The position numbers and the translations under genes are program-made. The notes under the pieces were generated by a model. The model had not been told where the DNA came from. It was given only the letters and a program-made list of their open reading frames with translations, and searched no databases. Of a stretch of DNA of 64,000 bases, positions 26,533 through 35,752 are shown one piece after another. The DNA lies in the NCBI RefSeq assembly GCF_002584985.1, contig NZ_NUPZ01000035.1:54530-118529 (forward strand), in the 5' to 3' direction. This DNA is from Bacillus sp. AFS029637 (GTDB lineage: Bacteria; Bacillota; Bacilli; Bacillales; Bacillaceae_G). How positions within the stretch are numbered: position 1 is the stretch's first letter; each line of letters begins with the position of its first letter.

Positions 26533-27464
26533 TTTTAGCTGTCACTATGAATCCATCCGTTGATATTTCCTATCCAATTCAAGATTTTAAGTTAGATGAT
26601 GTAAATCGTGTGGGAAATGTTCGAAAAACCGCCGGCGGAAAAGGGTTAAATGTCGCCCGGGTTGTCAAACAGATGGGCGAAGACGTTTTGGCCACAGGTG
26701 TCATTGGCGGGACTATTGGCGATTACATTATTCAAGAATTGACGAAAAGTGATATCAGGAATCATTTTTATAAAATTAATCAAGAATCAAGAAACTGTAT
26801 CGCGATTCTGCATGAAGGCAAGCAAACTGAAATCCTCGAAACCGGGCCAAGTGTATCCGCGGAAGAAGGAAATGCTTTTTTAGAAACATATCGGGAACTG
26901 CTGTCTGAAGTTTCTATTGTCACGATTTCGGGTAGTTTACCAAAAGGTCTTGAGTCTGGATTTTACCGTCAGATGGTCGAAATGGGCCGGGAGAAGGGAA
27001 TTCCCGTAATTGTTGATACATCAGGAGAGCCGCTCCGACAGGTTTTGAACCATCATGTAAAACCCTTTGCAATCAAACCGAATATCTCAGAGCTGTTCCA
27101 GCTTTTTGGCATGGAAGTGGAGGAGAGCATAAGCAGCTTGAAGCAACTGTTAAACAATAATTTATTTCATGGGATTGAATGGATTGTCGTTTCGATGGGA
27201 GCGGCGGGTTCTTTTCTCAAGCATGGTGCAGATTATTACCGGGTTACTATTCCTGCTATTGAGGTCATGAACCCTGTTGGATCAGGTGATGCAACTGTTG
27301 CAGGATTAGCGGTTGCCCTGAGACGAAAGCAAGCCGTTTCGGACATCCTGAAAACTGCGATGACGACAGGCATGCTCAATACGATGGAAGAGGGAACAGG
27401 TTATATTGATCCAGAGAAGTTCGGTCAATTTTTTGAAATGGTAGAGGTTATTAAAATAGATTAA
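26529..27464 (+). CDS. lacC: Tagatose-6-phosphate kinase (PfkB family)
   Basis: A 311-aa PfkB-family kinase (LacC/FruK type) that phosphorylates tagatose-6-phosphate to tagatose-1,6-bisphosphate. The first signature is AGGKGLNVARVV (about residues 36-47). The catalytic Asp is D254 in NPVGSGDATVAG. The ATP-side motif IKPNISEL is present. ATG 26529 overlaps the stop of the preceding chimeric ORF (ATGA), so translation is probably coupled. LacD directly downstream supports tagatose-6-phosphate over fructose-1-phosphate as substrate. Confidence 0.87.
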   Translation: MILAVTMNPSVDISYPIQDFKLDDVNRVGNVRKTAGGKGLNVARVVKQMGEDVLATGVIGGTIGDYIIQELTKSDIRNHFYKINQESRNCIAILHEGKQTEILETGPSVSAEEGNAFLETYRELLSEVSIVTISGSLPKGLESGFYRQMVEMGREKGIPVIVDTSGEPLRQVLNHHVKPFAIKPNISELFQLFGMEVEESISSLKQLLNNNLFHGIEWIVVSMGAAGSFLKHGADYYRVTIPAIEVMNPVGSGDATVAGLAVALRRKQAVSDILKTAMTTGMLNTMEEGTGYIDPEKFGQFFEMVEVIKID

Positions 27465-27479
27465 TAGAGGTGATTGTTG

Positions 27480-28469
27480 ATGTTAACATTAACAAATAAT
27501 AAATTAGCAGCTCTTAAGCGTTTATCAGATGAGAATGGAATTATCGGAGCTTTGGCAATTGATCAACGTGGTTCATTAAAGAAAATGATTGTAGCTGGAA
27601 GTGAGAATAATGTCGGAGATGAGGGCATCATTCGCTTCAAAGAGTTGGTTTCTGAAGAGTTAACACCATATGCAACGTCTATTCTATTGGATCCGGAATA
27701 TGGTCTGCCAGCTGCGAAAGTTCGTCATTCGGATGCGGGGTTATTAGTGGCGTATGAAAAAACAGGTTATGATGCAACAACCGAGGGGCGATTGCCTGAT
27801 TTATTGCCAGAGTGGTCCGTTAGACGTCTGAAGGAAGCTGGAGCAGATGCAGTTAAGTTTTTATTGTATTATGATGTAGATGAAGATGAAAAAATTAATG
27901 ACTATAAGCACGTTTATATGGAACGAGTTGGATCTGAGTGTGCGGTAGAAGACATTCCGTTCTTCCTTGAAATAGTGACTTACGATGCCAAAAATGATGA
28001 TGTGAAAAGCATGGAGTATGCCAAAGTGAAGCCTCATAAGGTTATCGAGGCCATGAGGGAATTCTCTAAACCACAATACAAGGTGGACGTATTAAAGGTA
28101 GAAGTTCCAGTAGATATGCAGTTTGTAGAGGGTTACGCAGATGGTGAGACAGCCTACAGCAAGGAAAAAGCGGCTGCGTATTTCAAAGAGCAAAGTGAGG
28201 CAACAAATCTGCCGTTTATCTTCTTAAGTGCCGGCGTCAGTGCAGAATTGTTTCAAGAAACCCTGACATTTGCGAAAAAATCCGGCTCAACTTTCAATGG
28301 TGTTCTCTGTGGCCGAGCAACATGGAAAAATGGTGTCGCTCAATTTGCCGAAAATGGTGAACAAGCCGGACGTGCTTGGTTACAAGAAAACGGCAGGAAA
28401 AATATCCAAAGACTAAATATTGTCTTGAAAGAGACAGCATGCCCCTGGTTTGCAAAAATTTCAGGGTAA
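27480..28469 (+). CDS. lacD: Tagatose-1,6-bisphosphate aldolase, class I
   Basis: A 329-aa LacD-family aldolase that cleaves tagatose-1,6-bisphosphate to dihydroxyacetone phosphate and glyceraldehyde-3-phosphate. The [14 protein letters not shown] motif opens the barrel, and the Schiff-base Lys is K206 in VDVLKVEVP, matching LacD numbering of about 205. ATG 27480 follows AGAGGTGA; an in-frame TTG at 27474 would be within the site. It is the last enzyme of the pathway in this operon, 15 nt after lacC. Confidence 0.92.
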   Translation: MLTLTNNKLAALKRLSDENGIIGALAIDQRGSLKKMIVAGSENNVGDEGIIRFKELVSEELTPYATSILLDPEYGLPAAKVRHSDAGLLVAYEKTGYDATTEGRLPDLLPEWSVRRLKEAGADAVKFLLYYDVDEDEKINDYKHVYMERVGSECAVEDIPFFLEIVTYDAKNDDVKSMEYAKVKPHKVIEAMREFSKPQYKVDVLKVEVPVDMQFVEGYADGETAYSKEKAAAYFKEQSEATNLPFIFLSAGVSAELFQETLTFAKKSGSTFNGVLCGRATWKNGVAQFAENGEQAGRAWLQENGRKNIQRLNIVLKETACPWFAKISG

Positions 28470-28661
28470 GAAAGTGTGGGGTAAGGTTCTCACTCTTCCT
28501 TATATTTGATTTATTTTTAAACGTTGTTTTGACTGGAACGTGGAAAATAGTCCAATTAAGAGTGGTGTGAATTTTTTACGAATCTAGTAATAACGATTTT
28601 GATAAGCTATCATTATTATAGTTTGGTAGAAACTATTTCGTTATAGAACCTGGTTGTTAGA

Positions 28662-28689
28662 TTGACGCATTAAGTGTTAATGGTATAAT
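28662..28689 (+). promoter_or_regulatory. Promoter of the GntR regulator gene
   Basis: TTGACG (28662-28667), 16 nt, TATAAT (28684-28689), about 50 nt before the ribosome site. The -10 is inside TGGTATAATTTAGG, which loosely resembles GntR/HutC-family operators, so autoregulation is possible. No terminator is evident after lacD in 28470-28661. Confidence 0.6.
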
Positions 28690-28738
28690 TTAGGTTATTA
28701 AAAGAACGTTAGTATAGTTTGGAGGCTGGTTTAGTAAA

Positions 28739-29470
28739 ATGAAACCATTGCAGCATGAAAGTCTAATTCCGCTTTATCATCAATTAATGGAAAGATTAAA
28801 GGATTCAATTGAAAAAGGTCATTGGGCACTTGGTGATAAAATCCCATCAGAAAACCAGCTAATGGATCAATTTGGAGTGAGTCGCAACACGGCAAAAAAA
28901 GCGATTGAGGAGCTTGTACAGGAAGGAATTCTATACCGAATCCAAGGAAAAGGTACCTTCGTGGCAAAACCAAAATTGCAGCAGTCATTGATGGGGTTTT
29001 ATAGTTTTAGTAAAGTATTGAAAGAAAAAGGCTTGAACCCTAAGGATATCATTCTGAACATAGAGGAAATCAAGCCGAATGTCAAAATCAAAGAAGCGCT
29101 ACAGCTAAGCGAAGATGTGAATGTCATTGAAATGAAACGCCTTCGCTGTGCTGAAGATGAGCCGTTTATATTGGAATCATCTTTTATTCCGAAACATGTT
29201 GTTACAGATATAGAGCAGCTAAAAAGGGTAGGCGAAATTTCTTTATATGATTTATTTTCACAACATTTTAATACCATAGTAACAAGAGCAAACGAGGCAT
29301 TTGAACCTGTTCTCATCCGTGCTGACGAAAGTAAGTATCTGCAAACGGAGGAAGGTCGTCCGGCACTTCTGCTTGAAAGAACTGCCTATGATATCAATGG
29401 TGTGCCAGTTGAATTTTGTATATCTATTGTGCGGGGCGATCGCTGCCGCTTTTACACTGAATTAACCTAA
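28739..29470 (+). CDS. GntR-family (HutC/UTRA) regulator, probable GalNAc regulator
   Basis: A 243-aa regulator: GntR winged helix at about residues 9-76 (SENQLMDQFGVSRNTAKKAI recognition region, then the GKGTF wing) and a UTRA effector domain at about 95-240. Relatives such as NagR/YvoA and AgaR-type proteins sense amino-sugar phosphates and repress their own catabolic operons. ATG 28739 follows TTGGAGG. It sits between lacD and the HPr/EI genes with its own promoter and terminator. The target is inferred to be the CAACCCGAT element; this is untested. Confidence 0.85.
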   Translation: MKPLQHESLIPLYHQLMERLKDSIEKGHWALGDKIPSENQLMDQFGVSRNTAKKAIEELVQEGILYRIQGKGTFVAKPKLQQSLMGFYSFSKVLKEKGLNPKDIILNIEEIKPNVKIKEALQLSEDVNVIEMKRLRCAEDEPFILESSFIPKHVVTDIEQLKRVGEISLYDLFSQHFNTIVTRANEAFEPVLIRADESKYLQTEEGRPALLLERTAYDINGVPVEFCISIVRGDRCRFYTELT

Positions 29471-29473
29471 TCG

Positions 29474-29510
29474 TTGAATCACTCATAACATTTGTTTATG
29501 AGTGATTCAA
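29474..29510 (+). terminator. Terminator of the GntR gene
   Basis: A perfect 15-bp stem (TTGAATCACTCATAA / TTATGAGTGATTCAA) with a 7-nt loop just after the stop codon, followed by TTAATCTATTTTT. Confidence 0.8.
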
Positions 29511-29529
29511 TTAATCTATTTTTACAATA

Positions 29530-29568
29530 CGCCAATTCCTTTTCTAAAACCTGGATAAGGAATTGGCG
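29530..29568 (+). repeat. Second hairpin downstream of the GntR gene
   Basis: A perfect 12-bp inverted repeat, CGCCAATTCCTT / AAGGAATTGGCG, with a 15-nt loop, between the terminator and the bcr1-like element. There is no T-run. Its role is unknown. Confidence 0.55.
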
Positions 29569-29580
29569 GTGGTAAGATGT

Positions 29581-29707
29581 TTTATCCCGCTATTTGCTGG
29601 GAGCAAGGAAGCTAGGTAGGAGCCTTACTGCACAAACGTCCGGTTGGTGAAGGCTAATAATTAGTGGGGGATGAACAAAATCCCCACTGATTAAAGTTTT
29701 ACTTTAT
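29581..29707 (+). repeat. bcr1 element, 127 bp
   Basis: It shares TCCCGC at the left, CCGGTTGGTGAAGGCTAATAA in the middle and CCCCACTGATTAAAGTTT at the right with the fuller copy at 36376-36532. TTTAT lies at both ends (29581-29585, 29703-29707), as described for the mobile-like bcr1 repeat of the B. cereus group. It lies between the GntR and HPr genes. Confidence 0.85.
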
Positions 29708-29809
29708 GGTAAGGGAAGGATTGTTTGATGTCGTAGACGTAGCATTAAAATGGCATCTTGGAATATAGAATGAGTATGAAAATTTAGTACAGAAAGAGTG
29801 AAATATAAA

Positions 29810-30076
29810 ATGGAAGAAAAAACGTTTAAAATTGTCGAAAAATTAGGAATTCACGCAAGGCCAGCAACACGTCTGGTCAATAAAGTAGGTCAGTATGGAG
29901 CAGAAATAACTCTCCAGTACAATGGGAAGTCTGTAAATTTAAAATCAATTATGGGTGTCATGTCACTTGGGATTCCAAGTGGGGCTGAAGTCACAATCGT
30001 AGCTGAAGGTAATGATGCAAAAGAAGCATTAGAAGCGCTCGAAGAGTTAATGAAGAGTGAGGGGATTGGCGAATAA
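29810..30076 (+). CDS. HPr phosphocarrier protein, island copy
   Basis: An 88-aa HPr, exactly the length of B. subtilis PtsH. H15 in [10 protein letters not shown] receives phosphate from Enzyme I. S46 in [14 protein letters not shown] is the site phosphorylated by HPr kinase, so it keeps the features needed for carbon catabolite signalling. ATG 29810 is chosen; an in-frame GTG at 29798 would add four residues. The intact H15 and S46 make it a ptsH paralogue rather than Crh. It pairs with the Enzyme I gene at 30250, away from the housekeeping pts locus, whose location is not in this window. Confidence 0.9.
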   Translation: MEEKTFKIVEKLGIHARPATRLVNKVGQYGAEITLQYNGKSVNLKSIMGVMSLGIPSGAEVTIVAEGNDAKEALEALEELMKSEGIGE

Positions 30077-30123
30077 CGTCAGCATGAATGTTACAGGAAT
30101 TGAAGTTTTTTAGGAATTTTGAT

Positions 30124-30146
30124 GAGGAGGGCTTTTAGCCCTCCTC
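30124..30146 (+). terminator. Hairpin between HPr and Enzyme I genes
   Basis: GAGGAGGGCT / AGCCCTCCTC, nearly loopless, in the 173-nt gap. There is no T-run beyond TCTGTC. It may partly terminate, giving more HPr than Enzyme I. Confidence 0.55.
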
Positions 30147-30249
30147 TGTCAAATAGAGAGTATTAACATTTAATCAGATGAAGTGTATATTGGCTTGATG
30201 GAAATCCGCTTGAACTAAAAATTAATATGAGAAAAGGGTTGTTAAAACA

Positions 30250-31986
30250 ATGTCCATCATAATTAAAGGGATTGCAGCTTCTCCAGGCATTGCTATTGCC
30301 AAAGCTTTTCGCTTAGAAAATCCAGAGTTAATTGTAGAAAAAATAGCAGTAACGAATACAAATCAGGAAGTAGAACGCTTTGAACAAGCAATTGAAACAT
30401 CAAAATTAGAGCTTGAAGGAATAAAAGAGCATGCTCGTAAAGAACTTGGCGAAGATAAAGCAGAAATCTTTGCTGCCCACCTTCTCGTGTTGACCGATCC
30501 GGAACTAATAAACCCAATTAAGGAAAAAATCAAAAACGAGCAAGTCAATGCGGAGTTTGCCTTAAATGAAGTGACCACTATGTTTGTGAACTTGTTTGAG
30601 GCAATGGACAACGAATATATGAGAGAGCGCGTTACGGATATTCGTGATGTGACAAAGCGTGTGTTATCGCATCTTTTAGGTGTGAACATTGCCAATCCAA
30701 GCATGATTTCAGAAGAAGTGGTGATTGTGGCAGAAGACTTAACACCATCTGATACCGCCCAATTAAACCGCAAGTATGTAAAAGGTTTTACAACGGATAT
30801 AGGTGGGCGTACATCACATTCAGCGATTATGGCGTGTTCTATGGAAATTCCAGCGATCGTAGGTACGAAGGTGGTAACAAATGATATCGAAAACGGAGTA
30901 TTAGTCATAGTCGACGGTTTAGATGGCAAAGTAATCGTCAATCCAACAGAAGATGTTGTGAAGATATACGAAGATAAAAAAGCTGTTTACGAAGCCCAAA
31001 AAGCAAAGTGGGCCAAGCTTGTGAATGAGCCTACATTATCATCTGATGGACATAAAGTGGAGATTTTTTCTAACATTGGTACTCCTGAAGATGTAAAAGG
31101 TGTCCTTGATAATGGTGGTGAAGGAGTAGGTTTATATCGTACTGAATTTTTATATATGGGGCGCGATACACTTCCGACAGAAGAAGAACAATTTGATGCT
31201 TACAAAACGGTATTAAAGCGAATGGAAGGTAAGCCAGTTGTTGTTCGGACGCTGGATATCGGGGGTGACAAAGAACTTCCCTATTTAAATCTTCCAAAAG
31301 AAATGAATCCATTCTTAGGGTTTCGTGCGATTCGTTTATGTTTGGAAATGCAGGACATGTTCCGCGCACAACTTCGTGCGCTATTGCGTGCAAGTGTATA
31401 CGGTAATTTGAAAATTATGTTCCCGATGATTGCTACACTGGATGAATTTCGTCAAGCAAAAGCGATTTTAATAGAGGAAAAAGAAAAACTTCAAGCTGAA
31501 GGTACAATCATTGGTGAAAGTATTGAGGTAGGGATGATGGTGGAAATTCCATCTTCCGCTGTGATGGCTCACCAATTTGCAAAAGAAGTGGACTTCTTTT
31601 CAATCGGAACAAATGATTTAATTCAATATACGCTGGCAGCAGATCGCATGAATGAGCGTGTTTCTTATTTATACCAGCCATATAACCCGGCGATCCTTCG
31701 CTTAATCAAAAATGTCATTGATGCAGCACATAATGAAGGGAAATGGGCAGGTATATGTGGTGAAATGGCTGGGGATGAAATCGCGATTCCTATTCTTCTC
31801 GGTTTAGGATTAGACGAATTTTCTATGAGTGCCACTTCTATTTTACGAGCAAGAAACCAAATTCTTAAGTTATCAAAAACAGAAATAAACTTAGTTATTG
31901 AACAAATTTTAAATATGACAACATCTGAGGAAGTGGAGAGATTTGTGAAAGATATATTTATAAAACCCAAAAATGTTTCTGTTTGA
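30250..31986 (+). CDS. PTS Enzyme I (PEP-protein phosphotransferase), island copy
   Basis: A 578-aa Enzyme I. It takes phosphate from PEP and gives it to HPr. The active-site His is H190 in [16 protein letters not shown]-binding motifs are [23 protein letters not shown]-type [10 protein letters not shown], the [13 protein letters not shown] segment, and C503 in [11 protein letters not shown]. All are intact, so the enzyme should be active. The length fits the usual 570-575 aa. ATG 30250 follows an AAGGGTTG site. A second ptsI inside a sugar-specific cluster is unusual. Confidence 0.92.
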   Translation: MSIIIKGIAASPGIAIAKAFRLENPELIVEKIAVTNTNQEVERFEQAIETSKLELEGIKEHARKELGEDKAEIFAAHLLVLTDPELINPIKEKIKNEQVNAEFALNEVTTMFVNLFEAMDNEYMRERVTDIRDVTKRVLSHLLGVNIANPSMISEEVVIVAEDLTPSDTAQLNRKYVKGFTTDIGGRTSHSAIMACSMEIPAIVGTKVVTNDIENGVLVIVDGLDGKVIVNPTEDVVKIYEDKKAVYEAQKAKWAKLVNEPTLSSDGHKVEIFSNIGTPEDVKGVLDNGGEGVGLYRTEFLYMGRDTLPTEEEQFDAYKTVLKRMEGKPVVVRTLDIGGDKELPYLNLPKEMNPFLGFRAIRLCLEMQDMFRAQLRALLRASVYGNLKIMFPMIATLDEFRQAKAILIEEKEKLQAEGTIIGESIEVGMMVEIPSSAVMAHQFAKEVDFFSIGTNDLIQYTLAADRMNERVSYLYQPYNPAILRLIKNVIDAAHNEGKWAGICGEMAGDEIAIPILLGLGLDEFSMSATSILRARNQILKLSKTEINLVIEQILNMTTSEEVERFVKDIFIKPKNVSV

Positions 31987-32010
31987 TGAAATCAATTTAG
32001 CCAATCGCTT

Positions 32011-32046
32011 TCCCTCCTATGCACTGGGATATACTCTGAGGAGGGA
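32011..32046 (+). terminator. Terminator after Enzyme I
   Basis: TCCCTCCT / AGGAGGGA with a 20-nt loop, then GTCTTCTT, 25 nt after the stop. It marks the end of the island's transcription units. Confidence 0.6.
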
Positions 32047-32129
32047 GTCTTCTTGACAAACAATGATAAAGAGGGCATATCTCCTTATGGTTTACATTGC
32101 TTATTTAAATTTCATCTGTAAAGGTGTCA

Positions 32130-32264
32130 AGTATCTCCTATATTCATTTCCCATATAAAAAGCCCCAAAAGCAAAGTACTTAATATAGAAACAGCCATTC
32201 TACTAACAAGAAGTTTCCAAACATTCTTCCCGATAATTGATGATTTTTCTCCCAAAATAAAGAA
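32130..32264 (-). pseudogene. Possible membrane-protein gene remnant at the island's right edge
   Basis: A 45-codon open stretch without a start encodes a hydrophobic run, SRMAVSILSTLLLGLFIWEM, then stop. An overlapping plus-strand stretch at 32276-32332 encodes another short hydrophobic tail, FVLGFAIVSYFNKKK. Only one of these, or neither, may be a true relic. The 511-nt gap 31987-32497 holds no intact gene. Confidence 0.35.
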
Positions 32265-32323
32265 TTATAAGTTCAATGATTACATTTGTTTTAGGATTTG
32301 CGATTGTATCGTATTTTAATAAG

Positions 32324-32358
32324 AAAAAGTGATTGAGATAGTTCTTAATCACTTTTTT
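32324..32358 (+). terminator. Terminator-like hairpin upstream of lutA
   Basis: AAAAAGTGATT / AATCACTTTTTT with a 12-nt loop and a T-run, located at the stop of the plus-strand remnant ending at 32332. It insulates lutA from the island. Confidence 0.8.
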
Positions 32359-32392
32359 GTTATTTCTATTCATATTTTTTATTTTATCCCGC

Positions 32393-32436
32393 TATTTGTG
32401 CGCGGTAAAACACTAATGATTAAAGTCTTACTTTAT
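32393..32436 (+). repeat. Miniature, internally deleted bcr1-like element
   Basis: A 44-bp copy that keeps only the two ends of bcr1 (TTTATCCCGCTATTTG and TGATTAAAGTCTTACTTTAT), flanked by TTTAT at both ends. The whole middle is missing. It sits 62 nt before the lutA start. Confidence 0.75.
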
Positions 32437-32497
32437 TACCAATAATATACAAATAAAGTTGCTTGAGCTTACTTTACTGTATTTAGGGGTGCAAAAT

Positions 32498-33223
32498 ATG
32501 AAAGTATCAATTTTTATCACTTGTGTTGCAGATGTTTTTTATCCAGAAGTAGGAAGAGATGTTGTGGAAATTCTTGAAGATTTAGGTTGTGAAGTTGATT
32601 TTCCGAAAACGCAAACTTGCTGCGGACAACCTGCTTATAATAGCGGGTATGTGCAAGAAACAAAAACAGCTGCAAAACATATGATTGAAGCCTTTGCTAA
32701 TTCAGAATATGTTGTGGCACCATCGGGATCTTGCGCTATGATGGTTCACGAGTTTTCTAGCTTATTTTCTGAAAGTGAAGCAGAGTGGAAGAAAAAAGCG
32801 ACTGAACTTGCAAATAAAACATATGAATTCACGCAATTTCTCGTTGAAGTATTAGGGAAAGAAGATTTAGGTGCGGAGCTTCATAAAAAAGCAACGGTGC
32901 ATACGTCTTGTCATATGAGCCGATTAATGGGAATTAAAGAACCACCGCAAAAGTTATTAAAATGTGTAAAGGGACTGGAAGTTGTTTCACTACCGCATAA
33001 TTATGATTGCTGTGGATTTGGAGGGACGTTCTCGGTGAAGATGCCAGAGATCTCTGAAGAAATGGTTGAGGAAAAAGTAAAGCATATTATGGAAACCGGT
33101 GCGGAAGTGTTAATTGGAATGGATTGCAGTTGCTTAATGAATATAAAAGGACGTTTAACACGTAATGGTTATCCAATTGATGTAAAACATATTGCTCAAG
33201 TATTAAATGAAGATCGAAAATAA
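32498..33223 (+). CDS. lutA: LutA, lactate utilisation Fe-S oxidoreductase
   Basis: A 241-aa protein with two CCG-type cysteine-rich domains: TCCGQPAYNSGY (about residues 40-51) and YDCCGFGGTFSVKMPE (about 168-183). It works with LutB and LutC in the oxidation of L-lactate to pyruvate at the membrane side of the respiratory chain. ATG 32498 follows TTAGGGGTG; the in-frame extension to 32459 lacks a site. The order lutA-lutB-lutC matches Bacillus. No lutR/lutP gene is adjacent. Confidence 0.94.
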   Translation: MKVSIFITCVADVFYPEVGRDVVEILEDLGCEVDFPKTQTCCGQPAYNSGYVQETKTAAKHMIEAFANSEYVVAPSGSCAMMVHEFSSLFSESEAEWKKKATELANKTYEFTQFLVEVLGKEDLGAELHKKATVHTSCHMSRLMGIKEPPQKLLKCVKGLEVVSLPHNYDCCGFGGTFSVKMPEISEEMVEEKVKHIMETGAEVLIGMDCSCLMNIKGRLTRNGYPIDVKHIAQVLNEDRK

Positions 33224-33238
33224 GAGGGGGATATAGAG

Positions 33239-34669
33239 ATGGGAATGAAAATTGGGAATGATCCCTTTCATAAGCGTACGAAAACAGGTATTGGCGATCC
33301 ATTTATGCGGCGAGCTGTTCGGAAAGCGCAAGATGGTCTTAGAGGTAAGAAGTTAAAAGCTACGGAGAGTCTTGGTAATTGGGAAGAGTGGCGAGCTTTA
33401 GGAGAAGAAATTCGAAAGCATACGTTAGAAAACCTAGACTATTATTTACAGCAATTGAGTGAAAATATTGAGAAAAACGGTGGTTCTGTTTATTTTGCAA
33501 AGACTGCAGAAGATGCAAGGGAATATGTAAAAGAGATTGTAAAAAAGAAAAATGCGAAAAAAATTGTGAAATCAAAATCTATGGTAACGGAAGAGATTAG
33601 TTTAAATGAAGCGATTGAAGAAGCTGGAGCGGAAGTGTTAGAAACAGATCTAGCGGAATTTATTCTACAAGTAAACGACCACGATCCTCCGTCACACATT
33701 GTTGTTCCATGTCTTCATAAAGATAAAGAACACATTTGTGAAATATTTAAAACAAAGTTAAATTATACGGGAACATCTGACCCTACGGAAATGGCGAGAT
33801 TTGTAAGAGCATATTTACGTGATGATTTTTTTGCAGCGGATATAGGGGTGACGGGATGTAACTTTGCGGTTGCAGAGTCTGGTTCCATTTCTATCGTAGC
33901 AAACGAAGGAAATGCAAGACTTACGACGACACTTCCGAAAACGTTAATTACAGTTATGGGGATGGAACGTATTGTTCCGACATGGGAAGAGCTTGATGTG
34001 TTAGTAACACTTCTATGCCGAAGTTCTGTAGGACAAAAGTTAACAAGTTATATTACAGGGTTAACGGAGCCGGGCGGGACAGATGGACCGGAGGAATTTC
34101 ATTTAGTCATTGTTGATAATGGACGTTCTGATATTGTAGGAACAGAATTCCAAAGTGTCCTTCAGTGCATTCGTTGCGCCGCATGTATTAATGTGTGTCC
34201 TGTATACCGGCATATTGGTGGACATGCATACGGCTCTATTTATCCAGGGCCAATTGGAGCTGTGTTGACACCACTTTTAGGGGGATACGATGAATATAAG
34301 GATTTACCTTATGCGTCTAGCCTTTGTGGTGCTTGTACAGAAGCATGCCCAGTGAAAATCCCGTTACACGACTTGTTAATTAAACATCGCAGCCGCATTG
34401 TACAAGAAAAATACTCACCTGTAGCTTGGAACGTTGCTATGAAAGGTTTTGAAAAAACGGTGAAGAGTCCTAGATTATTTTCTTTTGCAGCGAAGAGCGC
34501 TCCGTATGCATTAAAACCTCTTGCAAAAGGAGATAAAATCGAGCGCGGCATTGGGCCGTTAAAAGATTGGACGGATGCGAGAGATTTTCCAGTTCCGAAA
34601 AAACAACCGTTTCGAGAGTGGTTTAAAAAACACGAAAAGGAGAACAATGATGGCCATCCAAAATCGTGA
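33239..34669 (+). CDS. lutB: LutB, lactate utilisation iron-sulfur protein
   Basis: A 476-aa LutB. The N-terminal LUD-type domain (about 70-300) includes [15 protein letters not shown]. Two 4Fe-4S motifs follow: [13 protein letters not shown] (about 310-322) and [13 protein letters not shown] (about 361-373). ATG 33239 is 15 nt after lutA and follows GAGGGGG. It forms the complex with LutA and LutC for lactate oxidation. Confidence 0.95.
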   Translation: MGMKIGNDPFHKRTKTGIGDPFMRRAVRKAQDGLRGKKLKATESLGNWEEWRALGEEIRKHTLENLDYYLQQLSENIEKNGGSVYFAKTAEDAREYVKEIVKKKNAKKIVKSKSMVTEEISLNEAIEEAGAEVLETDLAEFILQVNDHDPPSHIVVPCLHKDKEHICEIFKTKLNYTGTSDPTEMARFVRAYLRDDFFAADIGVTGCNFAVAESGSISIVANEGNARLTTTLPKTLITVMGMERIVPTWEELDVLVTLLCRSSVGQKLTSYITGLTEPGGTDGPEEFHLVIVDNGRSDIVGTEFQSVLQCIRCAACINVCPVYRHIGGHAYGSIYPGPIGAVLTPLLGGYDEYKDLPYASSLCGACTEACPVKIPLHDLLIKHRSRIVQEKYSPVAWNVAMKGFEKTVKSPRLFSFAAKSAPYALKPLAKGDKIERGIGPLKDWTDARDFPVPKKQPFREWFKKHEKENNDGHPKS

Positions 34670-35351
34670 GGAATTTTTACTCCAATTATCAGAAAAGCTT
34701 GGCAGGAAACGTCCAGAAGCAGTGGGAAAACCGAAATGGTCTGTTTCCCCGCAGTGGAATGTGTTTGACGGACTTTCGCAAGATGAACTTGTAGTACAGT
34801 TAATGGAGCACTGCGAAGTGATTCATACAGAAGTAAAGCGAACAACAAAGGAAAATCTTGTTGAAACATTGGAGTCTTTTATACAAGAATGGAATATCAA
34901 ATCTGCGATGTGCGCGAATGATGAGCGCTTTAATGAATATGGTCTTACTCCATTTTTCAAAAATGAAGGCACAACACAATTTCGCACATGGGGATTAGAC
35001 CATAAAGAAGAGGACATAGCATTTGCGAAAGCTGCTGATCTAGGCATTACGTTCAGTGATATGACTTTAGCAGAATCAGGAACCGTTGTACTATTTAATG
35101 ACGGGTTAAAAGGAAGGCATGTTAGTCTTCTTCCAGAGTCATATATTGCAATCGTTCCTAAAAGTACAATCGTACCAAGATTAACCCAAGCTACAAAACT
35201 GATTCATGATCAAAATACATCAGGAAAAACCCTGCCAGCTTGTGTGAATTTCGTTTCTGGTCCTTCAAATAGCGCGGACATTGAAATGAATCTTGTCGTA
35301 GGTGTACACGGACCAATTAGAACAGCGTACATTATTGTGGATGATCAATAA
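34647..35351 (+). CDS. lutC: LutC, lactate utilisation protein C
   Basis: A 234-aa LUD-domain protein, third gene of the lut operon. The [19 protein letters not shown] motif is shared with LutB's LUD region. Start at ATG 34647 behind AAAAGGAG inside the lutB 3' end (23-nt overlap); ATG 34650 is equally possible. Longer in-frame starts at 34575 lie deep in lutB and have no site. A bidirectional terminator follows. Confidence 0.93.
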   Translation: MMAIQNREEFLLQLSEKLGRKRPEAVGKPKWSVSPQWNVFDGLSQDELVVQLMEHCEVIHTEVKRTTKENLVETLESFIQEWNIKSAMCANDERFNEYGLTPFFKNEGTTQFRTWGLDHKEEDIAFAKAADLGITFSDMTLAESGTVVLFNDGLKGRHVSLLPESYIAIVPKSTIVPRLTQATKLIHDQNTSGKTLPACVNFVSGPSNSADIEMNLVVGVHGPIRTAYIIVDDQ

Positions 35352-35380
35352 TGAAATACACATGATGTATAAGAATGCTG

Positions 35381-35426
35381 AAAATAGAAAGCACTGGCCA
35401 TTCATACAGCCAGTGCTTTCTATTTT
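35381..35426. terminator. Bidirectional terminator between lutC and the YjcZ-like gene
   Basis: A perfect 18-bp stem (AAAATAGAAAGCACTGGC / GCCAGTGCTTTCTATTTT) with a 10-nt loop, with A and T runs at the base that serve both directions. Confidence 0.92.
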
Positions 35427-35444
35427 GCATACTACTGGTGAAAG

Positions 35445-35597
35445 TTAAAGGCCAAGTCCACTATAGCTGACTCCAGCTACGATTAATATGATAAAGAGCA
35501 CAATGAGTAATATGTAGCCGCTACTAACGCTCTTACCATCTTGTCCAACTTCACCGCCGCCAGCGCCACCACTACCGCCTTTACCGCCAAGTCCCAT
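35445..35597 (-). CDS. YjcZ-family small membrane peptide, 50 aa
   Basis: A 50-aa peptide with a Gly-rich N-terminus (MGLGGKGGSGGAGGGE) and a C-terminal membrane helix, GYILLIVLFIILIVAGVSY. This is the sporulation-associated YjcZ small-peptide family of Bacillus. The start at ATG 35597 has GGAGGATG upstream. It is too short for the usual length filter. No function is established for the family, though small YjcZ-like peptides are common in spores. Confidence 0.85.
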   Translation of the reverse strand: MGLGGKGGSGGAGGGEVGQDGKSVSSGYILLIVLFIILIVAGVSYSGLGL

Positions 35598-35716
35598 ATG
35601 AACATCCTCCTTATTGTTATATGTTGCTTTTACTTTATGTTTTCTGTATTTACCAATAAATCCCTTCTGAGGCGCGAACTAACTTGCAAATCATTCCGTT
35701 TCATTTTACAATTTAT

Positions 35717-35730
35717 TTACCGACTGGTAA
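35717..35730 (+). promoter_or_regulatory. Candidate TetR operator
   Basis: TTACCGACTGGTAA, a 14-nt inverted repeat just before the TetR ribosome site. The context TTTAC(N)10GTAAA extends the symmetry, as is typical for TetR autoregulation. Confidence 0.65.
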
Positions 35731-35752
35731 GTAAAAATAAGTGAGGTACAGT

